A stretch of 59,022 bases of DNA from Amycolatopsis sacchari (GTDB lineage: Bacteria > Actinomycetota > Actinomycetes > Mycobacteriales > Pseudonocardiaceae): the NCBI RefSeq assembly GCF_900114035.1, contig NZ_FORP01000033.1, forward strand, positions 1 to 59,022, given 5' to 3'. Below, in pieces: positions 6,563 through 15,210 of this stretch (positions are counted from its first letter, which is position 1; the number at the start of each line of letters is the position of its first letter). Below the pieces are notes generated by a model. The model saw only the letters and a list, made by a program, of their open reading frames with translations, did not search any database and had not been told where the DNA came from. The translations under genes and the position numbers were made by a program.

Positions 6563-8899
6563 TCACTGTCGATTTTGACCGTCCTGCTCGTCGGGGTCGC
6601 GGCGGTGCTGTCCCTCGCCGGAACCACCGAACCAGCCGCCCTGCTGCTGCTCACCCGGCTGCTGCCGCCACTCCTCCGCCGGCGGGCGCCACTGCTGGCC
6701 ACCCGGCTGCGTCGCCGGGGTCCACCCGGGAGGGGCACCGTAGTTCGGCGGGCCCGCGTGACCGCCCGAAGGCTGCGGCCACTGCGTGCTGCCGTTCGAC
6801 GGGCTGTACCGGCCACCACCGTTGGACGGCGGGGCGTACGGGTTCGACGGCGGCTCGGGCTGGGCGTACGGCGGGCCACCGGGGAGGTCGCCACCGCCGG
6901 GGGCGGTGCTGACCGGCGTCGGCGCGGGACGCGGAGCGGGCTTCTGCTCCTCCTCGTCCGGCCACGGCTCGCCCCGCTCCATCGCCAGCTCACGCGGCGT
7001 CTTGATCGGGGGCTTGTCGGACGGCACGCGCTCACCGAACTCGTTGAAGACGGTGATGTGCGGCCGCTTCTCGACCGTCGCGAAGATCCGCTCCAGGTCC
7101 TTGCGCTGCAGGGTCTCCTTCTCCAGCAGCTCCAGCACCAGGTCGTCGAGCACGTCGCGGTAGGTGTTGAGCACCTCGTACGCCTCGGTGTGCGCGGTCT
7201 CGATGAGCTTGCGCACCTCTTCGTCGATCTCGTGCGCGACCTCGAGCGAGTAGTCCGCCTGGCGGCCCGCCGAGCGGCCCAGGAACGGGTCACCCTGGTC
7301 CTGGCCGTACTTGACCGCGCCGAGCCGCGCGCTCATGCCGTACTCGGTGACCATCGCCTTGGCGATCTTGGTGGCCTGCTCGATGTCGGACGACGCGCCG
7401 GTGGTCGGCTCGTGGAAGACCAGCTCCTCGGCCGTGCGCCCGCCCAGCGCGAACACCAGCCGCGCGATCATCTCCGAGCGCGTCATCAGCTGCTTGTCGT
7501 CCTCGGGCACGACCAGCGCGTGCCCGCCCGTGCGGCCACGCGGCAGGATCGTCAGCTTGTACACCGGTTCGAGGTCCGGCATCGCCCACGCGGCGAGCGC
7601 GTGCCCGCCCTCGTGGTAGGCCGTGATCTTCTTCTCCTTCTCGGAGATGATCCGGCTCTTGCGCGCGGGACCGCCGATCACGCGGTCCACCGACTCCTCC
7701 AGTGCGGCGTCGGTGATGACGTGCCCGTTCTGGCGGGCCGTCAGCAGCGCGGCCTCGTTGATCACGTTCGCCAGGTCGGCACCGGACATGCCCACGGTGC
7801 GCTTGGCCAGCGCGTCCAGGTCGACGCCCTGCGCGAGCGGCTTGCCCTTCGAGTGCACCTCGAGGATGGCGCGGCGGCCACGCAGGTCCGGCGCGGACAC
7901 CGGGATCTGCCGGTCGAACCGGCCGGGGCGCAGCAGCGCCGGGTCGAGGATGTCGGGCCGGTTGGTGGCGGCGATCAGGATGATGCCGCCCCGCGAGTCG
8001 AACCCGTCCATCTCGACGAGCAGCTGGTTCAGCGTCTGCTCGCGCTCGTCGTGCCCGCCGCCGAGGCCCGCGCCGCGCTGGCGGCCGACCGCGTCGATCT
8101 CGTCGACGAAGATGATGCACGGCGCGTTCTGCTTGGCCTGCTCGAACAGGTCACGCACGCGGGAGGCACCGACACCGACGAACATCTCGACGAAGTCGGA
8201 ACCGGAGATCGTGTAGAACGGCACCCCGGCCTCACCGGCGACCGCGCGCGCGAGCAGCGTCTTACCGGTACCGGGCGGGCCGTAGAGCAGCACGCCCTTC
8301 GGGATCTTCGCGCCCAGCGCCTGGTAGCGCGCCGGGTTCTGCAGGAAGTCCTTGATCTCGTACAGCTCTTCGACGGCCTCGTCGGCGCCCGCGACGTCAC
8401 CGAAGGTGGTCTTGGGCATGTCCTTGTTGAGCTGCTTGGCCTTGGACTTGCCGAAGTTCAGCACCCGGTTGCCGCCGCCCTGCGCGTTGTTCATCATCCA
8501 CATGAGCAGCAGGAGCAGCAGCCCCAGCGGGATCATGTAGATGAGCAGCTGGGAGATCCAGGACTGCTGCGTGACGGTGGTGGTGAACTTGACGTTCGGC
8601 TTCGAGACCAGCAGGTCGTAGATGGGCCGCGCCGCGTCGGACGGGTACGGCGTGATGATCTGGTCGACCTGCTGGCCGTCGACGTCGATCTTGTTGTTGA
8701 GCGACAGCTTGAGCTGCTGCTCCTTGTCCTCGAGGTTCGCTTCCTTCACGTTGTTCGCGTTGATCTGCGCGATGGCCTGTGAAGTGGCGACCTGGGTGTA
8801 GCCGCGGTCGCTGTCGAAGATGGTGCTGAACGCGAAGTAGAGCAGCAGAACCGCGACGATCCACAGCAGTGGGTTCCTGAGCAGGCGCTTCCGGTCCAT
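6563..8899 (-). CDS. ftsH: ATP-dependent zinc metalloprotease FtsH
   Basis: A protein of 778 aa, a membrane-bound AAA+ protease that degrades misfolded and regulatory membrane and cytosolic proteins as a hexamer. Helices at about 10-27 and 115-136 flank the periplasmic-side domain. Walker A GPPGTGKT is at 207-214, Walker B IIFVDEID at 262-269, and the second region of homology ([14 protein letters not shown]) at 311-330. The zinc site is HEGGH (429-433) with the third ligand Asp505. After about residue 640 comes a Pro/Gly/Gln-rich cytoplasmic tail, common in actinobacteria. The stop lies 22 bp from the folE GTG. Upstream (8900-9091) no gene is seen. Confidence 0.97.
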   Translation of the reverse strand: MDRKRLLRNPLLWIVAVLLLYFAFSTIFDSDRGYTQVATSQAIAQINANNVKEANLEDKEQQLKLSLNNKIDVDGQQVDQIITPYPSDAARPIYDLLVSKPNVKFTTTVTQQSWISQLLIYMIPLGLLLLLLMWMMNNAQGGGNRVLNFGKSKAKQLNKDMPKTTFGDVAGADEAVEELYEIKDFLQNPARYQALGAKIPKGVLLYGPPGTGKTLLARAVAGEAGVPFYTISGSDFVEMFVGVGASRVRDLFEQAKQNAPCIIFVDEIDAVGRQRGAGLGGGHDEREQTLNQLLVEMDGFDSRGGIILIAATNRPDILDPALLRPGRFDRQIPVSAPDLRGRRAILEVHSKGKPLAQGVDLDALAKRTVGMSGADLANVINEAALLTARQNGHVITDAALEESVDRVIGGPARKSRIISEKEKKITAYHEGGHALAAWAMPDLEPVYKLTILPRGRTGGHALVVPEDDKQLMTRSEMIARLVFALGGRTAEELVFHEPTTGASSDIEQATKIAKAMVTEYGMSARLGAVKYGQDQGDPFLGRSAGRQADYSLEVAHEIDEEVRKLIETAHTEAYEVLNTYRDVLDDLVLELLEKETLQRKDLERIFATVEKRPHITVFNEFGERVPSDKPPIKTPRELAMERGEPWPDEEEQKPAPRPAPTPVSTAPGGGDLPGGPPYAQPEPPSNPYAPPSNGGGRYSPSNGSTQWPQPSGGHAGPPNYGAPPGWTPATQPGGQQWRPPAEEWRQQPGEQQQGGWFGGSGEGQHRRDPDEQDGQNRQ

Positions 8900-9091
8900 A
8901 TGCCTCGGCCGTGCTGGCCTTGACCCTCCCTGGTTAGGCGGTAGATGCTCACATCCGCCGTCACGGTGTACACAACGACTTGCGGGGCGCGGGGGACACC
9001 CGTCTACCCAGGGTACAGTCCGGCGGACCTCGGCACCCGCACTAGTCTCCGGCTGCTCAACGGCCGGTCGCGGCGCACGGTTCCCGCAGGG

Positions 9092-9901
9092 TCAGGAAGT
9101 CACGCTCGCGACCATCTCGGACAGCCGCGAACGGAGCGTTTTGGCGTCGGCGGGAGCGACCGTGATCCACTCCCTGCCGTCCCCACCAGGGCGGGAAAGG
9201 CTGAGGTAGCGGCCGGACGCGGTGTCGAACCACGCCAGCACCGGCGACCGCCGCCTGCCGGCGAGCTCGCTGAAGCTGTTCGCTGCGAGCTGACCGCCAC
9301 GCAGCCGCGGCTGGCCCGCGAGCCGCGCGTAGGACTCGCGCGGGTCGGCCACCTGCTCGCTCAGCGAGGTGCGGCGGCGCGCCCGCGTGGGCTCCGGTTC
9401 CCCGTCCGGGGTGACCGGCACGCGGTTCGGCGGGATCCGCAGCGCCTCCTCCACCGGCAGGGTGATGGACGCCTCGGTGCCGCGCTTGCCGGCCGGGAGC
9501 AGGTCGACCACGGCGGAGGCGAGGCCCTCGGGGAACGTGGGCCGGATCCAGATGCCGTCCGCGGTCTGGATGGCGATCACGCCGGTGGTGCCGTCTGACG
9601 CGGCGAGGACGCCGACCGGTGGCTGCTGGTAGTCGGGGATGTGCAGCGCGTCCACGCTCAGCGTGGGACGGGCCAGCACGGCGAACCAGTCCTCCACGTG
9701 CGGTTCGAGCCTGCCGAAGTGGTCACGCAGACCGCGTGCCCGCAGCTCGTTGTCCGCCCGCCGCCGCAGCGCCGACCGCTCGTCGAGCGTCGCGCCGTGC
9801 GAGCGCACCCGCAGCGGGTACGGCAGCTCGCCGAGCCCGGCGGCCTCCCACAGGAAGTCGAACGTCAGCGGCGTGAAGAACTCCTGCCCGCCCGTCACCA
9901 T
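9092..9901 (-). CDS. EspG-family ESX secretion-associated chaperone, paralogue 1
   Basis: A protein of 269 aa. EspG proteins are cytosolic chaperones that bind the tip of PPE proteins in PE-PPE dimers before ESX (type VII) export. It shares with its upstream neighbour the N-terminal (L/F)DFLWE..G.GELPYPL segment, the RLRGGQ motif near residue 205 and a C-terminal WFDT.SGRY strand followed by WITVAPAD. The two copies are clearly tandem paralogues with a variable linker. The ATG at 9901 has a GGGAGGAG ribosome site and overlaps the upstream gene by 7 bp. Specificity for the adjacent PPE-like protein is inferred from the operon. Confidence 0.8.
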   Translation of the reverse strand: MVTGGQEFFTPLTFDFLWEAAGLGELPYPLRVRSHGATLDERSALRRRADNELRARGLRDHFGRLEPHVEDWFAVLARPTLSVDALHIPDYQQPPVGVLAASDGTTGVIAIQTADGIWIRPTFPEGLASAVVDLLPAGKRGTEASITLPVEEALRIPPNRVPVTPDGEPEPTRARRRTSLSEQVADPRESYARLAGQPRLRGGQLAANSFSELAGRRRSPVLAWFDTASGRYLSLSRPGGDGREWITVAPADAKTLRSRLSEMVASVTS

Positions 9902-10749
9902 GCTCCTCCCGGTGCCATCGTCGTGCTGGCGGCACCGGAGAGCATCTCATTGAGCCGATGGCGGAGGGACGGCGCGTCCGCGGGCGCGATCGTGATCCAG
10001 TCGCGGCCGTCGTGCCCGCGGCTGGCCTGCGTGAAGTAGCGGCCCGAGTCGGTGTCGAACCAGCTCAGCACCGGCGTCCGCACCTTGCCGCTGACGCGGC
10101 CGCGGGCGTTCGCGCCGATCTGGCCGCCCCGCAGCCGCGGCTGGGCCTGCAACCGGGCGAGCGCCTTGCGGTCCTCGTCCGCGCTCACCCGCCCACCCGT
10201 CGCCCGACCACCACCCCCGGTGGTGGCGCTGCGCGCCGCTGTGCTTCCCGGATCAGCCACCCGCCGCTGCAGGAAGTCCGCCCCGGTGTCGGTCATCAGC
10301 TGTTCGAGCGGCACGGTGATCGACTTCTCGGTGCCGCGCGGCGCGGCGGGCAGCAGCGACACGATGGCGCTGGCCAGCCCGTCCGCGGGCGCGGGGTGGA
10401 AGTGGAAACCACGCTCGTCCTGCACGGCGAGCACGCCCTGGCCGCCGAGCGCGGCCGCCACGGCGAGCAGCGGGCGCGCGTTCGGCGCCGGCAGGTGCAC
10501 GGAGTCGAGGCTCACCTCGGCGGAGGCGAGCACCTCGAAGTAGTTCTCCACGTGCGGCTCGGGGCGCCCGCGGCCGTCCGCGACCCCGCGGCGGGCCAGC
10601 TCGGTGAGAGCCTGCCGCCGCAGGTGCGCGCGTTCGTCCATGGTCGCCCCGTGCGACCGGAACTCCAGCGGGTACGGGAGCTCACCGCCCCCGAACGACT
10701 CCCACAGGAAGTCCAGCTCCAGCGGAGTCAGCAGCTCCGCACGCGTCAC
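9895..10749 (-). CDS. EspG-family ESX secretion-associated chaperone, paralogue 2
   Basis: A protein of 284 aa, paralogous to the next gene downstream: it shares LDFLWESFGGGELPYPL, RLRGGQIGAN and a C-terminal SWFDTDSGRYF strand. A Gly/Arg/Thr-rich linker of about 35 residues (near 170-205) is the main difference. The GTG at 10749 overlaps the stop of the PPE-like gene as GTGA, so the chaperone is probably made in step with its presumed client. Two different EspG copies beside one PPE-like gene could mean division of labour or a second client elsewhere. Confidence 0.8.
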   Translation of the reverse strand: MTRAELLTPLELDFLWESFGGGELPYPLEFRSHGATMDERAHLRRQALTELARRGVADGRGRPEPHVENYFEVLASAEVSLDSVHLPAPNARPLLAVAAALGGQGVLAVQDERGFHFHPAPADGLASAIVSLLPAAPRGTEKSITVPLEQLMTDTGADFLQRRVADPGSTAARSATTGGGGRATGGRVSADEDRKALARLQAQPRLRGGQIGANARGRVSGKVRTPVLSWFDTDSGRYFTQASRGHDGRDWITIAPADAPSLRHRLNEMLSGAASTTMAPGGAW

Positions 10750-12125
10750 TCTTCGTCCTCGTCGGCCCAGGCGCCGATGACCGGAGGAGCGGTGGAGACG
10801 TTCGCGCCGAACGCCGAGTCCGGGTCGGCCTCGACGAGGTACGAGGCGCGCTTGTGCTCCTCGTCCTCGGCGCCCTCGGCACCGGCCGCGCCCATGCCGC
10901 CCATCCCGGGCGGCGGCGTGCCCGCCGAGCCGCCGATCGTGCCGTTCGGCGACATCAGCTGCCCCTGCGGCGTGGCGCCCGCCGCGCTGTGGCCCTGCTG
11001 CTGCGCCTGGTCGGTGCTCGCGGCGGCCGTCTCGTCCGACTCCTGCTTGGCCGCGGTCTTGTTGCCCCGGCCCAGCACCGCCTTGCCCGCGGCGGCACCC
11101 AGCCCGGCACCGGCCAGCCCGAGCCCGACGCCGAGCGCGGCGGAACCACCGTCGGACGAGGACGTGGACACCGCCGTGGTGTGCGCCGCCGGCGCGACAC
11201 CCGCGCCGGAGACCACACCCGGCGCCGGCGCGCCGGGGGCACCGGGCGCACCCGCACCCGGACCCGCGGTGCCGGCACCCGCCGCCGCGCCACCGATCTC
11301 ACCGAGATGCGCACCGAACGCGGAGCCGCGGCCGCCGTCGACGCCGGTGCCCGCCAGGCCGGCCACGGGGCCGAGCGCACCGCCGCCGTAGGCACCCACG
11401 ATCGAGGTGGACCCCGCGACCGAGGACGCCTTCGTGGCGCCGATCGCGCCGTCCGGCGGCAGGCCGAGCGACTCCGGGCCGAAGCTCGGGGTCGAGTCGT
11501 CCACCTCGGCCATCGCCTGCGTGTAGGCGTTGAAGTACTGGACCTGCTGCTCGTGCACGGCCCTGGCCTCGTCGGCCTGCGCCTTCATGTCGTTGACCAT
11601 GGCGGCCGGGCCACCGGCGAGCATCGCCGCGGTCTGCCTGCCGGGGTCGAAGTTCTTGGGGGCGGGCATCTTCTTGACCTCGGCGGCCGCCGCGGCCTGC
11701 TGCGCCATGCGGTTGGCCATCGTGTGCGCGGCGTCCCCGGCCTGCTGGCTGGAGCCCGCGATGCCCACCAGCGCGCCCTGCGCGGACGCGGCACCCTGGC
11801 CGACCCACGCGTTGCCCAGCTCGGCGATCGCGTTGTACAGGTCGTTGGCCGCCTGGTGCAGCTCGTCGCCGTGGGCCTTCCACAGCTGGCCGGTGGACTC
11901 GGCCGTCGCCGGGTCGTTGTTCACGGTCGCGCCCTGGTAGAGCTGCTCGCTCTCCTGCGAGGCCCAGTTCGGCGGGCTCGCGATCGCGCGGTCCGAGCCG
12001 TAGTCGAAGCCGCCACCGCTGTTGCGCGCCTGCTCGACGAGCGCCGCCGTCTCCCCGTTGTCGCCCAGCGGGACGGTGGAGGGCGCGCCCGCGCCGGAGT
12101 TTCTCTGGTCGTCGAAGCCGCTCAT
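10746..12125 (-). CDS. PPE-like ESX substrate
   Basis: A protein of 459 aa. The N-terminal ~210 residues are helical and resemble a PPE/WXG100-type core: SPPNW (50-54), a long helix ending NAIAELGNAWVGQGA (about 98-112) and a second helix pair up to residue 210. A Gly/Ala/Pro-rich unstructured region (about 220-430) follows, with an alanine-rich, helix-like stretch. It ends in an acidic tail with SYLVEADPDSAFG, then APPVIG and DEDEE. It is predicted to be exported as a dimer with the PE-like protein encoded 16 bp upstream and to be chaperoned by the EspG pair downstream. No catalytic motif is seen. Confidence 0.75.
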   Translation of the reverse strand: MSGFDDQRNSGAGAPSTVPLGDNGETAALVEQARNSGGGFDYGSDRAIASPPNWASQESEQLYQGATVNNDPATAESTGQLWKAHGDELHQAANDLYNAIAELGNAWVGQGAASAQGALVGIAGSSQQAGDAAHTMANRMAQQAAAAAEVKKMPAPKNFDPGRQTAAMLAGGPAAMVNDMKAQADEARAVHEQQVQYFNAYTQAMAEVDDSTPSFGPESLGLPPDGAIGATKASSVAGSTSIVGAYGGGALGPVAGLAGTGVDGGRGSAFGAHLGEIGGAAAGAGTAGPGAGAPGAPGAPAPGVVSGAGVAPAAHTTAVSTSSSDGGSAALGVGLGLAGAGLGAAAGKAVLGRGNKTAAKQESDETAAASTDQAQQQGHSAAGATPQGQLMSPNGTIGGSAGTPPPGMGGMGAAGAEGAEDEEHKRASYLVEADPDSAFGANVSTAPPVIGAWADEDEE

Positions 12126-12141
12126 GCTGCCGCCCCCTGGC

Positions 12142-12510
12142 TCACGCGCGCCCGGACAGCGCGTCCGCGGCGTCCTGGTCGATCTGGTGGTAGTGGCTCA
12201 TCGCCGCGACGATGGCCTGCTCGGCCTGCTCGTACTGGCCGTAGAGGTTCTGGAGCGCGGTGGTGTAGGAGTCACCGCCGCCGTCCGCGCGCTGGGCGAA
12301 CTTGGCCGCGATCGCGTCACCGACGGGGTTCGCGCCGAGCTTCGGGGCCTCGGCGAGCGCACCGGCGTTGCGGAGCAGGTTCTCCACGGAGTCCTTGCCC
12401 GCGCGGATCTTCTTCAGCACCGTCTGCGCGGCGTCCGGGTCCACCCCCAGCTGACCGCTCACCGCCGCGCTGCGGAACGCCGCGGCATCCGAGAAGCTGC
12501 TGTTCCCCAT
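12142..12510 (-). CDS. Small helical PE/WXG100-like ESX partner protein
   Basis: A protein of 122 aa, predicted almost entirely alpha-helical and starting MGNSSFSDAAAFR. A YHQID sequence near the C-terminus fits the YxxxD/E general type VII secretion signal carried by one partner of each exported dimer. No WXG is present, and the protein is not clearly a classical PE domain. It is the first gene of the module PE-like, PPE-like, EspG, EspG. The ATG at 12510 has an AGGAGAG ribosome site. The stretch 12511-12627 upstream is non-coding, with a small CCGGGCG/CGCCCGG hairpin at 12537-12554. Confidence 0.65.
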   Translation of the reverse strand: MGNSSFSDAAAFRSAAVSGQLGVDPDAAQTVLKKIRAGKDSVENLLRNAGALAEAPKLGANPVGDAIAAKFAQRADGGGDSYTTALQNLYGQYEQAEQAIVAAMSHYHQIDQDAADALSGRA

Positions 12511-12627
12511 CGGTTCTCTCCTGCCCCAAGTCGATGCCGGGCGTGCCCGCCCGGCTACCCCTGTTCGCTTAGGTTAACGCACTAGGCCAGCCCCTATGAC
12601 GCGTTTGACCAAGCCCAGGTTCCCAAT

Positions 12628-13182
12628 TCAGCTGCTGTACACCTTGGGATCGAGAGTGCCGATGTAGGGCAGGTCGCGGTAGCGCTCGGCGTAGTCGAGG
12701 CCGTAGCCGACGACGAACTCGTTCGGGATGTCGAACCCGACGTAGCGGACCGGCACGTCCACCTTCACCGCCTCGGGCTTGCGCAGCAGCGAGCACACCT
12801 CGAGCGAGGCCGGGTTGCGGCTCGCCAGGTTCTTCAGCAGCCACGACAACGTGAGCCCCGAGTCCACGATGTCCTCGACGATCAGCACGTGCTTGCCCGC
12901 GATGTCGCGGTCCAGGTCCTTGAGGATGCGCACCACACCCGACGACGAGGTCGCCGATCCGTAGGACGAGACCGCCATGAACTCCAGCTGCGCCGGCATC
13001 GGCAGCGCGCGGGCGAAGTCGGTCATGAACATGACCGCGCCCTTCAGCACGCCCACGAGCAGGAGGTCGCCGGTGACGCCGTCCCGCGCGTAGTCCGCCG
13101 CGATCTGCTTGGCGAGTTCGTTGATCTTGTCCTGGATCTGCTGCTCGGTGACGAGCACGGAGGCGATCTCGCCTTCGTACAC
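12628..13182 (-). CDS. hpt: Hypoxanthine phosphoribosyltransferase
   Basis: A protein of 184 aa. It salvages hypoxanthine and guanine with PRPP to IMP and GMP in the cytoplasm. The PRPP-binding motif VEDIVDSG is at residues 102-109, the LVGVLKGA loop at 42-49, and the C-terminal VGFDIP.EFVVGYG..Y motif is complete. GTG start at 13182. It sits 3 bp from tilS; the tilS-hpt-ftsH order is a conserved bacterial neighbourhood, here split by the ESX module between hpt and ftsH. Confidence 0.96.
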   Translation of the reverse strand: MYEGEIASVLVTEQQIQDKINELAKQIAADYARDGVTGDLLLVGVLKGAVMFMTDFARALPMPAQLEFMAVSSYGSATSSSGVVRILKDLDRDIAGKHVLIVEDIVDSGLTLSWLLKNLASRNPASLEVCSLLRKPEAVKVDVPVRYVGFDIPNEFVVGYGLDYAERYRDLPYIGTLDPKVYSS

Positions 13183-13185
13183 GGG

Positions 13186-14142
13186 TCATTCCCCTCTGGC
13201 TGCTTCGCGACGATTCATGCTCAGCCTGCCATGCGTCCGCACTACGACCAACCCACCGGGTACCCACACACCGCCCTGACCACGCCATTCGCCGACGAGG
13301 GCGTCCACCGCGCGCAGGTGCCCGTCGGAAAGATCACACGCGCCGCGGCCGAGCAGCCAGCGCCGGAGCACACGGCGGCGCAACGCGGGAGGCACCGGCT
13401 CCAGCTCCTTCGCGTCCAGCGTCTCCTCGTCGGTGCGGAACTCCCCGGCCAGCGCGTCGAGGGTTTCCAGGTCCTCCCTGAGCTGCGTGGCGGTGCGGGC
13501 GAGCGCGGCGGCGACCCCACCGGACAGGACGTCTTCCAGCAGCGGCAGCACTTCGGCCCGAAGGCGCACCCTCGTGAACCTCGGGTCGGTGTTGAACGGG
13601 TCCTCCCAGGGCTCCACGCCCAGCGCGGCGCAGGCGGCCCGCGTGGCCGCCCGCGGCACGTCCAGCAACGGGCGGCCCCACGGCGGGTCGAACGGCTTCA
13701 TGCCCGCGATCGAGCGCGGCCCGGAACCGCGGCCGAGCCCGAGCAGCACCGTCTCGGCCTGGTCGTCCCGCGTGTGCCCGAGCAGCACCAGCCCACGGCC
13801 CTTGCTCCTGAGCGCGGAGTACCGGGCACGGCGGGCGGCCGCCTCGACCCCGCCCGCGCCGGTGACCTCGACCGGCAGCACCTCGGCCTCGTCGACGCCG
13901 AGCCCGCGCGCCGCCTCCGCGGCCTCCCGCGCCACCCGGCCCGAGCCGGGCTGCAGCCCGTGGTCCACGACCAGTGCGCGGACCCGCAGCCCCAGTTTGT
14001 GCCCCTCGTGCGCCGCGGCCTCGGCGAGCGCGAGCGAATCCGCGCCGCCCGAGACGGCCACGTCGAAGTCGACACGCGGATGAGCGGCCAGGAAGCCCCG
14101 CACGGCGCGCCGCACGGGGATCAGGGCCTCAGCCGTGGACAC
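13186..14142 (-). CDS. tilS: tRNA(Ile)-lysidine synthase
   Basis: A protein of 318 aa. It modifies C34 of the tRNA-Ile (CAU) anticodon to lysidine so that it reads AUA. The N-terminal PP-loop SGGADS is at residues 31-36, and the HTRDDQAET motif (near 122-130) is present. It is shorter than the E. coli enzyme, as is usual in actinobacteria. GTG start at 14142, overlapping the upstream metalloprotease gene by 14 bp. It is followed 3 bp later by hpt. Confidence 0.94.
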   Translation of the reverse strand: MSTAEALIPVRRAVRGFLAAHPRVDFDVAVSGGADSLALAEAAAHEGHKLGLRVRALVVDHGLQPGSGRVAREAAEAARGLGVDEAEVLPVEVTGAGGVEAAARRARYSALRSKGRGLVLLGHTRDDQAETVLLGLGRGSGPRSIAGMKPFDPPWGRPLLDVPRAATRAACAALGVEPWEDPFNTDPRFTRVRLRAEVLPLLEDVLSGGVAAALARTATQLREDLETLDALAGEFRTDEETLDAKELEPVPPALRRRVLRRWLLGRGACDLSDGHLRAVDALVGEWRGQGGVWVPGGLVVVRTHGRLSMNRREAARGE

Positions 14143-15190
14143 GCCTGACCCACGCCTCGGGGTCGGTGATCTCCGCTCGGGTGGGCAGGGTGTTGGGCGA
14201 GGTCCAGACGGCGTTGAAACCGCTCATGCCCACCCGGCCGACGACGTGCCGCGTGAACGCCGAACCCTGGGCGTACTGGCGGATCTTCGCGTCGATGCCC
14301 AGCAGGGTGCGCAGGAGCCGGTCGAGCAGCCCGCCGCCGGACCGCCGGGCGGTGAACCGGGCGCGGATCATCTCCACGGCCGGGACGACGTCCGGGCCCA
14401 CCGCGTCCATCACGTAGTCGGCGTGCCCCTCCAGCAGCGTGGACAACGCGAGCAGCCGGTCGAACACCTCGCGCTGCTGCGGCGAGCGCAGCAGCCGCGT
14501 CAGCGCCGCGACCCCGCCATCGGCCTTGGCGCGCCTGGCTTCGCGGATCGCCTCAGGCAGGCGGCCCAGCAGGTCGGTCACGCCGTCCTGATCCTCGGTG
14601 AGCCCGCTGACGAGCCGCTCCACCTCGTCGGCGAAGTAGGCACGCAGCCAGTCGACGGCGGTGAACTGCAGGCGGTGGGTGCATTCGTGCAGGCACACCC
14701 ACATCCGGAAGTCCCGGCCGGGCACCTGCATCGCGTGCTGCGCCGTGACGACGTTCGGCGCGACGAGCAGCAGCCGGCCGCGGTCACCGCCGAAGGGGTC
14801 GTACTGGCCGAGCACGCGCGACGCGAGGAACGCCAGCACCACGCCGGTCTGCACGCCCGCACTGCCCGCGAGCACGGGGCTGAGCGGGTTCGACGGCAGC
14901 GTGCGCAGGGCGTTCCCGGTGAGCGCGTCGAGACCGGCGGCCGCGGACCGCACCCAGCCGGGCCGGTCGACGACCTCGCCGGGCAGGAGGGGCAGACCCG
15001 CGCCGAGCCCGGTCAGCTCGCGGACGTGCGCCTCCGCGTCCACGGTCAGCTCACGCAGCTCGCTCACCGCGAGGCGCGCTTCGGTGCGGGGCACCGAAGG
15101 ACCGCCGCGGACGAGGAACGCACCGGTCGACGCGGCGAGCGACCAGTCGACGACCGGACGCGTCTTTTCCTCGCTCACCGTGCTGTTCAT
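14129..15190 (-). CDS. Zinc-dependent metalloprotease, DUF2342 family
   Basis: A protein of 353 aa. An HECTH zinc-binding motif (residues about 168-172) and a downstream EGHADYV segment supply likely metal ligands. The family is known as actinobacterial DUF2342, putative F420-linked or M9-like metalloproteases; substrates are not established. There is no clear signal peptide, so it may be cytoplasmic. The ATG at 15190 gives the N-terminus MNSTVSEEK; a further start at 15220 would overlap dacB. It overlaps tilS by 14 bp and lies 20 bp after dacB, so the genes are probably cotranscribed. Confidence 0.85.
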   Translation of the reverse strand: MNSTVSEEKTRPVVDWSLAASTGAFLVRGGPSVPRTEARLAVSELRELTVDAEAHVRELTGLGAGLPLLPGEVVDRPGWVRSAAAGLDALTGNALRTLPSNPLSPVLAGSAGVQTGVVLAFLASRVLGQYDPFGGDRGRLLLVAPNVVTAQHAMQVPGRDFRMWVCLHECTHRLQFTAVDWLRAYFADEVERLVSGLTEDQDGVTDLLGRLPEAIREARRAKADGGVAALTRLLRSPQQREVFDRLLALSTLLEGHADYVMDAVGPDVVPAVEMIRARFTARRSGGGLLDRLLRTLLGIDAKIRQYAQGSAFTRHVVGRVGMSGFNAVWTSPNTLPTRAEITDPEAWVRRVHG

Positions 15191-15210
15191 TGTTCCGACG
15201 CTACCCGCCG

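Noticed and set aside
9958..11391. Long plus-strand frame across the EspG and PPE-like genes
   Set aside because: It is antisense to clear EspG/PPE-like coding regions and is low-complexity with no domains.
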